The notes beneath the pieces are model-generated. The model saw only the letters and a list, made by a program, of their open reading frames with translations, did no database searches and was not told the DNA's origin. Below are positions 43,790 through 53,700 of a stretch of 64,000 bases of DNA, piece after piece. Source of the stretch: Streptomyces humicola (lineage in GTDB: Bacteria; Actinomycetota; Actinomycetes; Streptomycetales; Streptomycetaceae); the NCBI RefSeq assembly GCF_024436035.1, contig NZ_JANFNG010000005.1, positions 186,001-250,000 on the forward strand, in the 5' to 3' direction. How positions within the stretch are numbered: the first letter of the stretch is position 1; each line of letters begins with the position of its first letter. Made by a program: the position numbers and the translations under genes.

Positions 43790-44299
43790 GCGGGTCACTA
43801 GCCGCCAGTGGTGCGGGGTGGTAGCCGTCGTCGGCAAGCCAGGCCCTGGCCCGCCCGTACTGCCGTTCCGCCGAGAACAACCAGTACTGCTGCAGCTGGG
43901 CTGGTGAGGCGACCAGCGTGTTCTTGAAGCGGCGAAACGCCCCCGGATCCTGGATCGCGATTCTCAGGAACCGGGCGAGATCCGGCTCGTCGACCGACGT
44001 GATGAAGTCCTCCATGTCGCGGTAGGCATCACGCGATCCCGCGCACGGGACGTCCAGCCACCGCTCGACATCCCCATCCTCCGGCTCGCCCCGGTCCACG
44101 AGGCATCGGCGCCGACGGCAACGGGCCAGCACTCGCCAGTCGTCACCAATATGCGGCCACCGCCCCAGGCCGGATTGCCTTCCAGCAAACCGGACAGCTC
44201 CTCCAGGTCCACCAGCAGCGGCCGCAGCACGGACTCGCCCCCGTCGGCCACGGCCTCGAGCTGTTCGGAGAGAACCACATCGCCCGACCAGCTCCGCAC
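43790..44299 (-). pseudogene. UPF0158-family gene, frameshifted
   Basis: The 5' part reads PLLVDLEELSGLLEGNPAWG and ILVTTGECWPVAVGADASW. Around 44100 the frame shifts, and the rest, in the neighbouring frame, reads GEPEDGDVERWLDVP, RDMEDFITSVDEPDLARFLR, GAFRRFKNTLVASP and ERQYGRARAWLADDGYHPAP. Together they form one UPF0158 protein of about 165 aa. The normal stop has been replaced at the IS110 junction near 43785. Function of the family is unknown. Confidence 0.7.
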
Positions 44300-44622
44300 G
44301 AGGAGCGCACCCGCCCACGGCCGTCATCTCTCGCGCCCCGGGCCCGAGACACCGCCACGGTGACTACTCCAGCACGCCACCGCGCTCATGCACGCGTAGA
44401 CGGGCAAGCAGACGCGGTCCGTCCCCGGCGTGGCAGGCCGCGCGGAGCGCCCCCAGCGGGTGGTCGGTCCATGCCTCGATCATGCCCGCAAGGCTACGCC
44501 CAAGCCCAGGCCGAGAGCCATCGTCACCGCTGCGACAATGGCGTCGGCGAGCACAGCGGACAAGGCCAACCGCGAGCGTTGGCCGCGGACATACGCCACG
44601 GTCGATGCCGGGGCCGAACCGG
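44300..44622. other. gap, possibly holding a 39-codon minus-strand frame
   Basis: A short minus-strand frame at 44364-44483 reads MIEAWTDHPLGALRAACHAG and ends VHERGGVLE. The composition is protein-like but the piece is short, has no clear ribosome-binding site and is not recognised. It could be a gene fragment in this decayed stretch. Confidence 0.25.
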
Positions 44623-44860
44623 GTTGGGTGCAGATCCTCTGAGGGTTGATCAGAGTCCCGTGACCAGTGAGTTTGTCATTGTTGCGCGATCGGGGAGGAC
44701 CCGCGTCGTGGCCTTTCGCGCTGGATTAGTCGAGCTGCGGCCTCGGGCTTCGCTGACCAGCGCGGATGCCGACTGCGCGAAGCGGCCGTCGCGTAGGCCA
44801 AAGCGTGAAAGCGCAGGTCAGCCAGGACGGACAGGCACCCTCAGAGGATCTGCACCCAAC
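44623..44860. mobile_element. MITE-like element with 24-bp perfect terminal inverted repeats
   Basis: The 24 bp at 44623-44646 (starting GTTGGGTGCAGATCC) are exactly repeated as the reverse complement at 44837-44860. The 190 bp between them contain no convincing gene but include one CGCAGGTCA copy (44812-44820). Outside the arms a few more bases match (GAAnnGnGTT). Long, perfect, terminal repeats around about 190 bp of non-coding DNA is the pattern of a non-autonomous transposon. No target-site duplication was evident. Confidence 0.55.
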
Positions 44861-45029
44861 TCTATTCAGCGGGCGGTTCAGAACTGGCAAGGCATGGGCG
44901 ATCTTGACGGGGTCAGGGCGGCGGTGCCGACCGTGGTCAGGCCGTTCTCCGCGAGCGTCCGTTTGGAAGGACGGAGTTGGGGTGGATGGGGCATGCTAGG
45001 GCGGAGCGTGTGGGAGGGCGGGGAGCCGG

Positions 45030-45701
45030 ATGGTGCCGGGGACGGTTCAGCAGGTGACGATTCTGTTGGTCCTCGTGCTTCCCGGGGTCTTCTACCAGGC
45101 CGTGCGGGAGCGGTTGAGTGGTGTGCTCGCCGCCGAGCAGGAACCGCAGAACCGGCTTGTGCGAGCTATCGCCGCGGGTGCGTTGCTTGATGCGGTGTAC
45201 GCCGTGGCTGCCGGACCGTGGCTGGTGCAGCTGGTGGCCGGCAGCGGGGACGGGCCGGTCGCAGGAGTGCTGAGGCATCCACGGCAGGCGGGGTTCGCCG
45301 GGCTGCTCCTGGTGGTCGTCGTGCCGTCCGCGGTGGCTTGGGCAGAGGCCTGGTGGTTGGGTCGGCGCGCACGGGCGCGGTACGAGCCGACGCCGACCGC
45401 TTGGGACGCGCTGTTCCACGAGCGCGGGTCCTGTTTCGTGCGGATGCGGCTCAAGAGCGGTTTGTGGGTGGGTGGTTGGCTCGGCTCGCGCTCGGCCGTG
45501 TCGGCGTACCCGCAGCCGGGTGATCTCTATTTGCAGGCACAGTACCGGATGGCGCCCGACGGCAGCTTCGTCGGGCGGGTGCCCGGCACCGCAGGGGTGT
45601 ACGTGCGGGCTGCGGACATAGAGGTGCTGGAAGTGCTGCTGCCGCCAGCGACGGCGGAGGCCAGGACAGGGGAGGGAGTTACTGATGGCTGGGCGTCATG
45701 A
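45030..45701 (+). CDS. DUF6338-family membrane protein
   Basis: A 223-aa protein. Hydrophobic segments lie at about residues 8-22 (ILLVLVLPGVFYQAV), 45-65 and 90-110 (AGFAGLLLVVVVPSAVAWAE); the C-terminal half is a small beta-rich soluble part (RMRLKSGLWVGGWLGSRSAV, AQYRMAPDGSFVGRVPGT). The LPGVFYQA start and KSGxWVGG core fit DUF6338. GGGGAG precedes the ATG. The next gene overlaps it by 17 nt. Function unknown; it lies convergent to the CHAT gene with 12 nt between the stop of its partner and that of CHAT. Confidence 0.8.
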   Translation: MVPGTVQQVTILLVLVLPGVFYQAVRERLSGVLAAEQEPQNRLVRAIAAGALLDAVYAVAAGPWLVQLVAGSGDGPVAGVLRHPRQAGFAGLLLVVVVPSAVAWAEAWWLGRRARARYEPTPTAWDALFHERGSCFVRMRLKSGLWVGGWLGSRSAVSAYPQPGDLYLQAQYRMAPDGSFVGRVPGTAGVYVRAADIEVLEVLLPPATAEARTGEGVTDGWAS

Positions 45702-45870
45702 AGACATGTCAGATGAGGACTTGGAGGCGCTCGTCGAGCGGTTCTCGCAACGGCGCACCTACCGGCCGACCGATGAGCGGGACGAGCCTGACGAGGTGCC
45801 GCAGGGACCGTCGGGTACGTCGGCGAACGCTTCGGGTGCCTCCGGCGGGGACGGGCCGCAGGCATCCTGA
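45685..45870 (+). CDS. 61-aa hydrophilic protein, partner of the DUF6338 gene
   Basis: Begins MAGRHEDMSDEDLEALVERF, then SQRRTYRPTDERDEPDEVPQ and a Ser/Gly/Ala tail; acidic, without membrane segment or Cys. GGGGAGGGAG lies upstream of the ATG, inside the end of the DUF6338 gene, and the 17-nt overlap indicates coupled translation. Not recognised; likely an accessory subunit or disordered tail protein. Confidence 0.65.
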   Translation: MAGRHEDMSDEDLEALVERFSQRRTYRPTDERDEPDEVPQGPSGTSANASGASGGDGPQAS

Positions 45871-45881
45871 GAGCGGATTCG

Positions 45882-48800
45882 TCACGGACCGGTGTGGATG
45901 TGCGCCGCCCACAGGTGCGGCGCCTTGGCGTAGCGGTCTCGCAGGGCTCTGACCGGGTGGTGCAGGGCCGTGGCCGGGTCGATCGGGCGGCCCCGGGAAA
46001 GGTCCTCGGCGAGCACAGCGTAGAACTCTTCGGCCAGGGCCGTCGCCAGCTCGTCGGGTACGGTCCACAACGTACCGATGACGTGCGGATATCCGGCGAG
46101 TTGGAAGGATGAAGCAAGCTGCACTGCCTCGTCGGGAAGGGCGAGGCCGCCCTGGGATGTGGAGCACGCGGACAGCACGGCGAGCTGCGGTCGGGCCGGA
46201 CGCTCGACGGCGATGTCGAGGGCGGTGAGCCGACCGTCGTACAGAAGGAGCCCGCTCGCCGACGGGTTCAGCATGTCGCTGACGCCGTGACAGCTGAAGT
46301 GGACCCAGGAGTGCGCGGGCAGCGCCCTGCGCACCGCCGCCACCGTGGCGTCGGCGCCCGTCAGCAGGCGCGCGCCGGGGAAGAGCTCTGCGAGGACGGC
46401 CGCCTCGTGCTCGGAGCCCGGCAGCGGCTCTGCGCCCGGGACTTCGTTGAGCGCGACCACCAGCGGCGCCGGACCGGGCGGTGCTTGCGAGACCCGGTCC
46501 AGCTGTCGGCGGGCTCGTACCAGCGCGCGCAGCGTCGGGGTGTACGAGGAGACCGCGCGGTCGACGACCCACCTCCCGGAGTCCGGCGCACCACGTCCTG
46601 CCGCGTGCAGCGGCAGGAACGACAGCCAGCCGGTCGGGCACCACCACAGCCTGGTCCACGGCTCGTCATCAATCGGGACACCGCGCAGGCCCAGCCGGTC
46701 GAGCACAGGAGCGGTGACGGTGTCCCACAGCCACCGCAGCGTCTGGGTCAGCACGCCCATCGCGGCGACGGCGTGTTGCACTCCCTCCGAGCCGTATGCC
46801 CGGTCGACGCACTCGAGGAAGACAGCCACCCGCGAGAGGACGGCGGTGGGGGAAAGGCCGGGCAGCGGGACCACCTCGATACCGGCGTCGGCGGTCACGA
46901 CGAGGGCGTCGGAGCGGTAGGTGCTGACATTGACCACGACGACCGGTCCCTCGGCTGCGGCGGTGAGCAGCTCCGGCAGGTCCGGTGGGCGTAGGAAGTC
47001 GCTGAGGCCGGGCAGGGCACGGATCTCCTCGATGAGCTGGTCCCAGCGCCGGGCGAGCGCGTGCCGCACCTCGGTGGCGAGACCGGGCGCACCGGCGAGC
47101 GGGCCGGGGCTGCCCGGGTCCGTCACCAGCGCCGCAGCAGGCTGCGGCGCCACGCTCAACTGGTCACGGATCCGCTCGAATTCGCCGGCCAGGGCGGGGG
47201 CGAGGTCCCGCAGCCGGGACACCTCGCCATGGTTGTCGAGGCCCTGGGCGAGCAGGACGCCCCGGCCCTCTTCGAGGAGGGCGAGCGCACGGCCGGGGTC
47301 ACCGGCGCGCAGCGCCATCGCGGCGGCGTCGCTCGCCAGGCCGGAGCTTGCCTGCAGCCGCTCCTCCTGGTCTGCGCGGCCGAGACCTCGCGGGGCTGTG
47401 CGGGGCAGCAGACCGACCGCGTAGGCGTATCCCTCGAGGGCGTCGGCGTTCCGGCCGGCTTTCGCCGCGGCCTCGCCCCAGGCTCGGGCGGCAAGCAGAC
47501 GGGTCATCACCGGGGTGACCGGGCTCTGCGCCGCCCGCCGGGCGAGGCGAGCCGTCTCCGCCAGGTCGACCGGCTCGCCGAGCTCCGCCCGCCGTACCTG
47601 TGCCTCGGCGAGGATCCACAGCGTGCTGGGCTGGTCCGGGGAGTCCTCGGGCATGCGGGTGAGGGCTTCCCTAGCGGCCGTGACCGCCCGGTGCAATGCC
47701 TCGCGGGCGGCCGGTCCGGTCTTGTCGTCGGCGAGCTGTACGCAGCCCAGGCAGGCGATGGCGAGGTTGGACAGGCCGAAGGCGCGTCGGGGGTGCCCGT
47801 CGCCGAGCGTGGCCAGCGCCTCCTCCAGGACACGCCGGGCCTCCGCCGCGCCCTGTGGGTCCTGGTCCGTCACCGCGCGGCTGTACAGCAGGACGCCGAG
47901 GTTGAGTTCAGCCAGCTCGGGGCCGATGTGCTCGCCGCCCTGTATCGAGGAAGCCTCGCGCAGCAGTGCGGCCGCCTCGTCGGCGGCTGCCGGGTCTTCG
48001 CTGATGGCGTACCAACCGCGCAGTGCCGCGGCGAGGTTGCTCAAGCGCGTTGCCCGTTCGAAGGAGGTCCGCGGGGTCTCGGCCAGGGCGCGGCGCAGCA
48101 CGGCCACGGCCTCGGCCTGCCAGGTGCGGTCGCCGCTGAGCTGCGAGCGCTCCATGAGCGCCATGGCCAGGTTGGTGAGCGCCATGCCGTGACCCACGTG
48201 CTCCGAGGCCACGGCGGCAGCGGCGTCGCGGAGGGTGGCGAGGGCTTCGTCCATGAGGGTGTCGAGCCCTGAGTCGCGGGCGCGGCCCCACTCGAGGTGA
48301 CCGAGGCTGGTGAGGACGGCGCTTTTGTCGTCTGAGCCGTCCGGGACGGCCGCGCGGGCAGCATGGAGCAGTTCCACAGCCTCGTCCCGCAGGCGGGCCT
48401 CGCGGGTGTGCTGGTAGCGGTCCGAGAGGCTGTTGGCGAGTCCGACGAGCGCCCTGGGCGGCGGTGCCGCGGGGAACGCGGCGACCGCCTTGCGGTGGAC
48501 TCGGACGGCCTCCTCCAGCGGCGCCGGATCGCCGGTGAAGCGGCTCAGCGAGCGCAGCGCGTGGCCGAGGCGGGTGAGGCAGTCGGCCCGGCCGGGGGTG
48601 TTCGCGGCGGACGCCGACACCGCCTCGCGCAGCGCCGTGATGGCCTCTTCGAGCAGGCTGGGGTCGGAAAGGATCTCGGCGAGGTTCTGCAGGGCGTCGC
48701 CGAGGTTGCCCAGGCGGTGCACGCGGTAGTGGTCCTCGGCCGGAGTCATGGTGACGGCGTCGCGGTGTGCCTGCACCGCCTCGGCCAGCAGGCCGGCGTC

Positions 48801-50798
48801 GCCGGTGCGGCGGGCGACGGTCGCCAGAGTGGCGCCGAGGTTCGACCGGCGCACGGCACCCTCCGACGGACTGCCGGCCGGCACGCACGCCGCTGCCTCC
48901 CTGCACAGGCGCACGGCCTCCTCGTGCAGGGCGATGTCACCGGTGGTCGTGGCGCGCCGCGAGCAGATGGCGGCGAAATCGGAGAGATACTCGGAACGCC
49001 GCGAGTCGTCGGCGTCGAGCAGCGCGAGACCCTGGCGCATCTGGTCCGTCGCCTGCCGCCACGCGGCCTGGTCGCCGGAACGGGCGCGGCGGGTGAGTGC
49101 CGTCCCGAAGGCGAAGCGCACCTCGGCTTCGAATCCGCCCTGCGGGAGCGGCAGCGCAAGACATTCCCGGAACCGGTCGATCGCCTCGTCCGCTTCCCCA
49201 TGCGCACCGCCGCCCGGCCCGGCACCGTCATCCGCTGCGAAGCCGTCTCCCGCGACAGCGCTGGCGTCACCGCCCCGCCCGGCGTGCTCCAGACAGCGCG
49301 CGAGCGCGAACAGGACGCGGGCCCGCTCGGCGGAAGGCTCCGCAAGCTCCTGTTCGAGGCCGCGCAACAGGGCCAATGGTTCATCGAGCGCGCCGGGGGT
49401 GCCCGCCGCCAGGGCGTACAGCCGCTGCAGATCGGCGAGTTCGGTGCCGCGGGCGGCCCGCTGGCTGAGGTCCCGCGCCGGTGTGGCGTCCAGCGCCTGC
49501 CGGGCGAGGGCAACGGCCTCCGCCATGTCGGCGAGGCGGCCGCTCGCCACATGGCGCGCGCGCAGCACACCGGACAGGACGAAGACGGCCTTCGTGAGCG
49601 TCGGGTGGCCGGGTGGGAGCGCGGCGACGGCGGCGCGTACGGCCTCCTCCGCGTCGTCCAGGGCGCCGGGGTCACCGCTGCGCGTCCAGTGGCTCCTCAG
49701 AACCAGGCCGAGATTGGTGAGGTACATGGCGCGCTCGACCGGGTTGGGCGCCGCGTCGGCGGCCCGGCGGCAGGTCTCGACGCCCTCGCCGTACAGCTCG
49801 GGCCGGTTGTCCGCGAGGGCGAGCATGACCAGGGCGGTGCCCAGGTCGGCGAGGTGGGATGCGTGCGGCGGCCCGGCGGGGTCCGAGGCCGCGACGGACT
49901 GGCGCAGCAGGTCGACGGCCTCGGGCAGCAGGTCCGCGTCATCGAGTCGGGCGGCGGCGTGGGAGAGGGCCGAGCCCAACGTGCCGAGGAACACGGTGTG
50001 GTGGGGGTCCTCCGGGGTGCTCAGCCGCATCGCAAGCCGTAGCTCCGACAGACTCTCCCTCGTCGCAGCAGTGTCCGAGGTCGCCTCTGCCCAGTGCCGG
50101 AGGACCAAGCCCAAGTTGCCGCGTCTGCGGGACTGTTCGGCCTGTGGGCCGGGCGCAGCGGCCACGGCCGCACGGCTGTGCTCGACGGCCTCGGCGAGCG
50201 CTTTGTACCCTGCCCCCTCCTGGAAGGCATAGAGCCGGACGAGCCCCAGGTTGGACAGGCAGGTGCCCTGGTCGGTGCTGGCCACTGGGAAGCCGGCGAC
50301 CGCATGGCGCAGCAGCCGCTCGGCGGCGACGAGGATCGGGGTGTGGCGGCGCGCCTGGTAGAGCGTCATCAGCCCGACGGCTGCCTCGTAGGCATGGCCG
50401 GGATCGGTGCCGGCGCCGTCGGGCTCGTCGTAGAGCGTGGCGAGGACGGGCCGCAGGGCGGGCGGCACCTCCTCGGGAGCGTTCTCGTGGATGCCGCTGA
50501 AGCACAGCAGCGCATCGCCGAGCGCCGCCGGGTCGTTGGCGTCTGCGGCGAGATAACGGCACCAGTGGTGGTACGCGAGCGCGTAGACCGCGGGTGCCCG
50601 TGCGCGCCCGTCGGGCAGCATGACGCCGGCGCGCACCTCGTCGGCGGCCGCGGCCGCCTCCGGGCCGAGGAACCATCCGAGGACGCCGGGGTTTGCGTCC
50701 ACCCGCCCTACCTGCTCCAGGATGGCGCGCTCGGCCGGTGTCGCGACATCCTGCGCATTTCCTGGACCTTCGGGCTTCTCGGCGTCCTCGGCCGTCAT
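45882..50798 (-). CDS. TPR-CHAT protein (caspase-like protease domain)
   Basis: A 1638-aa protein. Residues from about 60 to 1250 are a long run of tetratricopeptide-like helical repeats (for example RRSNLGATLATVARRTGDAG, LTRLGHALRSLSRFTGDPAP, each with ANLG/TRLG-type helix A). The C-terminal 350 residues are a CHAT domain: His1504 in WVHFSCHGVSD and Cys1545 in AVLSACSTSQGG form the expected caspase-like dyad, followed by GTLWTVPDELA. Both catalytic residues are present, so it should be an active protease. The ATG shares one base with the AAA gene stop, so the two proteins are made together. CHAT-TPR proteins are known proteolytic effectors (for example Csx29 with type III-E CRISPR); partner and trigger here are unknown. 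Confidence 0.93.
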   Translation of the reverse strand: MTAEDAEKPEGPGNAQDVATPAERAILEQVGRVDANPGVLGWFLGPEAAAAADEVRAGVMLPDGRARAPAVYALAYHHWCRYLAADANDPAALGDALLCFSGIHENAPEEVPPALRPVLATLYDEPDGAGTDPGHAYEAAVGLMTLYQARRHTPILVAAERLLRHAVAGFPVASTDQGTCLSNLGLVRLYAFQEGAGYKALAEAVEHSRAAVAAAPGPQAEQSRRRGNLGLVLRHWAEATSDTAATRESLSELRLAMRLSTPEDPHHTVFLGTLGSALSHAAARLDDADLLPEAVDLLRQSVAASDPAGPPHASHLADLGTALVMLALADNRPELYGEGVETCRRAADAAPNPVERAMYLTNLGLVLRSHWTRSGDPGALDDAEEAVRAAVAALPPGHPTLTKAVFVLSGVLRARHVASGRLADMAEAVALARQALDATPARDLSQRAARGTELADLQRLYALAAGTPGALDEPLALLRGLEQELAEPSAERARVLFALARCLEHAGRGGDASAVAGDGFAADDGAGPGGGAHGEADEAIDRFRECLALPLPQGGFEAEVRFAFGTALTRRARSGDQAAWRQATDQMRQGLALLDADDSRRSEYLSDFAAICSRRATTTGDIALHEEAVRLCREAAACVPAGSPSEGAVRRSNLGATLATVARRTGDAGLLAEAVQAHRDAVTMTPAEDHYRVHRLGNLGDALQNLAEILSDPSLLEEAITALREAVSASAANTPGRADCLTRLGHALRSLSRFTGDPAPLEEAVRVHRKAVAAFPAAPPPRALVGLANSLSDRYQHTREARLRDEAVELLHAARAAVPDGSDDKSAVLTSLGHLEWGRARDSGLDTLMDEALATLRDAAAAVASEHVGHGMALTNLAMALMERSQLSGDRTWQAEAVAVLRRALAETPRTSFERATRLSNLAAALRGWYAISEDPAAADEAAALLREASSIQGGEHIGPELAELNLGVLLYSRAVTDQDPQGAAEARRVLEEALATLGDGHPRRAFGLSNLAIACLGCVQLADDKTGPAAREALHRAVTAAREALTRMPEDSPDQPSTLWILAEAQVRRAELGEPVDLAETARLARRAAQSPVTPVMTRLLAARAWGEAAAKAGRNADALEGYAYAVGLLPRTAPRGLGRADQEERLQASSGLASDAAAMALRAGDPGRALALLEEGRGVLLAQGLDNHGEVSRLRDLAPALAGEFERIRDQLSVAPQPAAALVTDPGSPGPLAGAPGLATEVRHALARRWDQLIEEIRALPGLSDFLRPPDLPELLTAAAEGPVVVVNVSTYRSDALVVTADAGIEVVPLPGLSPTAVLSRVAVFLECVDRAYGSEGVQHAVAAMGVLTQTLRWLWDTVTAPVLDRLGLRGVPIDDEPWTRLWWCPTGWLSFLPLHAAGRGAPDSGRWVVDRAVSSYTPTLRALVRARRQLDRVSQAPPGPAPLVVALNEVPGAEPLPGSEHEAAVLAELFPGARLLTGADATVAAVRRALPAHSWVHFSCHGVSDMLNPSASGLLLYDGRLTALDIAVERPARPQLAVLSACSTSQGGLALPDEAVQLASSFQLAGYPHVIGTLWTVPDELATALAEEFYAVLAEDLSRGRPIDPATALHHPVRALRDRYAKAPHLWAAHIHTGP

Positions 50799-53700
50799 CA
50801 GGCATCCGCTCCGGGAAGGTCGTCGGCGATCAGCAGGACGAGATCGTCCCGGGTCGGTGCGCTGCCTCCGGCGAGGCGGGCCGCCTGGCGTTCCACCATG
50901 GCCTCCAGCAGATTGCGGGCGTCCCGCGCGTTGGCGGCGTCACCCCTGCGCTGCCGCTTCCCGAAGCGCTCGGTGAGCAGCGGTACGACCTCCGGGGCGA
51001 GACGGTAGGCGTGTCTGCCTGCCTGGAGCCGGACGATCTCGGTCAGTTCGGCCGCGTCGTACGCGCGGAACTCCAGGGTGCGTGAGAAGCGGGAGCGCAG
51101 GCCCGGGTTGGACTCAAGGAAGGTGCGCATCTCCTCGGTGTAGCCCGCCGCGATCACGACGACGTCCTCGCGATGGTCCTCCATCAGCTTGGTCAGTACG
51201 TCGATGGCCTCCTGCCCGAAGTCCGAGCCGACTCCGAACCGCCGCGCGAGGCTGTACGCCTCGTCGATGAACAGCACGCCGCCGCGGGCCCGGGCGAAGA
51301 CCTTCTGGGTCTTCTGGGCGGTGTGCCCGAGGTACTCGCCGACCAGGTCACCACGGGCGACCTCGACGACATGACCGTTCTTCAACGCTCCGAGCGCGGC
51401 GAGAATCTGCCCGTAGAGCCGGGCGACGGTCGTCTTGCCGGTCCCCGGCGGCCCGGAGAAGACGAGATGCCGGGCGGTCGGCGGTGCCGGGAGATCGACC
51501 TCCGCACGCCACCGGGCCAGCCTGAGCAGGTCGACCTGGACGGCGACCTGCCGCTTGGCGGACTCCAGGCCGATCATGCCGTGTAGTTCCGCGAGCGGCC
51601 CCGCCTCGGGCTCGCGCGCGTCCTCGGCCGTCGCGCCGGTGCGGACGTCCGTCATCACCACCCGGTCGTTCCCGGCGACCGCCTCGCCCTGGTAGGCGGT
51701 CACCTCGCAGTCCTCGAAGCGGCCGACCACCGACGGGTCGAGGCGTATGCCATCGTTCTCGCCGCCGCGCAGCCGCGCGCGCGAGACGGTCAGGCGGCTG
51801 GTGTCCCGGCCGACGACGCCGGACCCCCGGGAGTCGGAGACGGTCAGCAGGTCGGCCTCCACGACGGCGCCCTTGACGGTGAGCATACCGGCCTCGCCCG
51901 CCTCGGTCACCACGCACTCACGGACCGTCAGATGGCTATCGTCACGGCAGTTGAAGCCGAAGAGCCTGGCCCGCTCAACGGTGATGCGCTCCGCTGTCAC
52001 CCGCGCCGTGTTCTCCAGCGCCACCCCCGAGTTGGCCACGTCCGTGACCGTGACGTCGGCGAGCTGGATGGTCACTCCACTGCCGCGCGCCACCAGCCCG
52101 CTGTCACACTGCCCCAGGCGCGCGCCGCGCAGCTGTACCGACGACTCCTCGCGGACCAGGACAGCGTTGGCGGACTGGCCACGGACCTCCAGATCGGTGA
52201 AGGTGCCACGGGACTTGTGCACCATGACTCCGTTGCGGCCGCCCACGACCCGGCAGCCGTGCAGCGTGGGGCCCGCACCGTCGGCAAGGCTGACGCCGGT
52301 CTCCCCGGCCTCTTCCACATGGCAGTCCTCCAGTCGTCCCAGCCCCTGCCCCTCGATGCTGACCCCGGTGGCCCGGCAGCCCTCGAACCGGCAGTCGCGG
52401 ACCACCGGATCGGCGCCCCGGGCGATGTACGCACCGTCCCTCGCACCGGTGACGGTGGTGTCCTGTACGGTGCCGCGCGCCTGGTCGTAGTAGGAAACCC
52501 CGGTGGTGTGGCTCTCGACGACGGTGCAGCGCAGCACATCGGCCTCGGAGTGGTCGCCGATGGCGAGCGACGCCCGACCGGTCCGGCGCAGTTCGCATCC
52601 CTCGATCCGCGCGGTCGAGGCGAGCACACGGATGCCGTGGCCACGGCTCTCAATCACCGTGCACTCCGTGATGCCGGCGTGGGCGCGCTCCTTGAGGAGG
52701 ACCGCATCCTCCTTGGCGTCCCGGAAACGGCTGCGCTCCAACGTCCCGCGAGCGCCGGTCAGTTCGACGCGGCCCGCGCGGACCTCGCACTGGCTCATGC
52801 TCACCTCGGCGCCGCGCAGCGCCCGCACCGCGAACTCGCCCAGCGCATCGAGGGTGCAGCCGCGCAACTCAAGGCTGCCGGTGGCGCTCACGGCAGCCGA
52901 GCCGTGGTTGACGATGCGCAGGGCGTCGAGGGTGACCTGTCCGGTGCACTCGAGGGTCACCTGCTCCGTCGTCTCGATAACGGCCGTGTCCGGCCCCTGC
53001 GCCGCGCACAGCTCGACCGTGCCGGAGAGGGTGAGCGCCTCCGCGTAGCGGCCAGGTTCGATCAGCACCCGGACCGGCCGACCGCCCGGTGCGGCCCGCA
53101 GCGCCGACGCGACGGTGCGGTGGACCGACCCGGGGGCCTGGGACACCCGCAGTGTCACGGCCTCCGCCGCCACGCTCCCGTCCCGCGCCGGGGCCGGTCG
53201 CTCGTGCTCGAACCTGCCCAGCGCGTCCGCAACTTGCTCCGCGTAGGCGAACAGGCCGTGCCGGTACTCGCGGTGCGGCGTGTGCAGCGGCACGACCTCG
53301 ATGGTCCGTTGCGCCTCCTGGTACGGGAAGCGACGGTACGGCAGCGGGGCGGGCCGGCCTGCGCCGGGCGCGAGGCGCGCGAGGACCGCCGTGGCCCGCT
53401 TCTGCTCCGGGACGGGCACGAAGGGGTTGCGCCCGACCTCGACCGCGGCCACCTCGGTGCGCGACAGGACGCGTTCGGCTCCGCCGACGGTCAGACGCAG
53501 ACCCCGCGCGTCGACGGAGAGCGCGCAGGGATGGGCGAGGCGCTTACTCAACCATGACCCGCCGGTCACGCCGACGACGATTCCGGCGGCAGCCGTACCG
53601 AGCGTGGTCGCGACGCCGCGGTCGTAGCCGCCGGAGCACCCGGAGACGATCACGGCACCGGCGACCGCGAGCACCGGCCTGAGCTTGAACAGCGCGAGCG

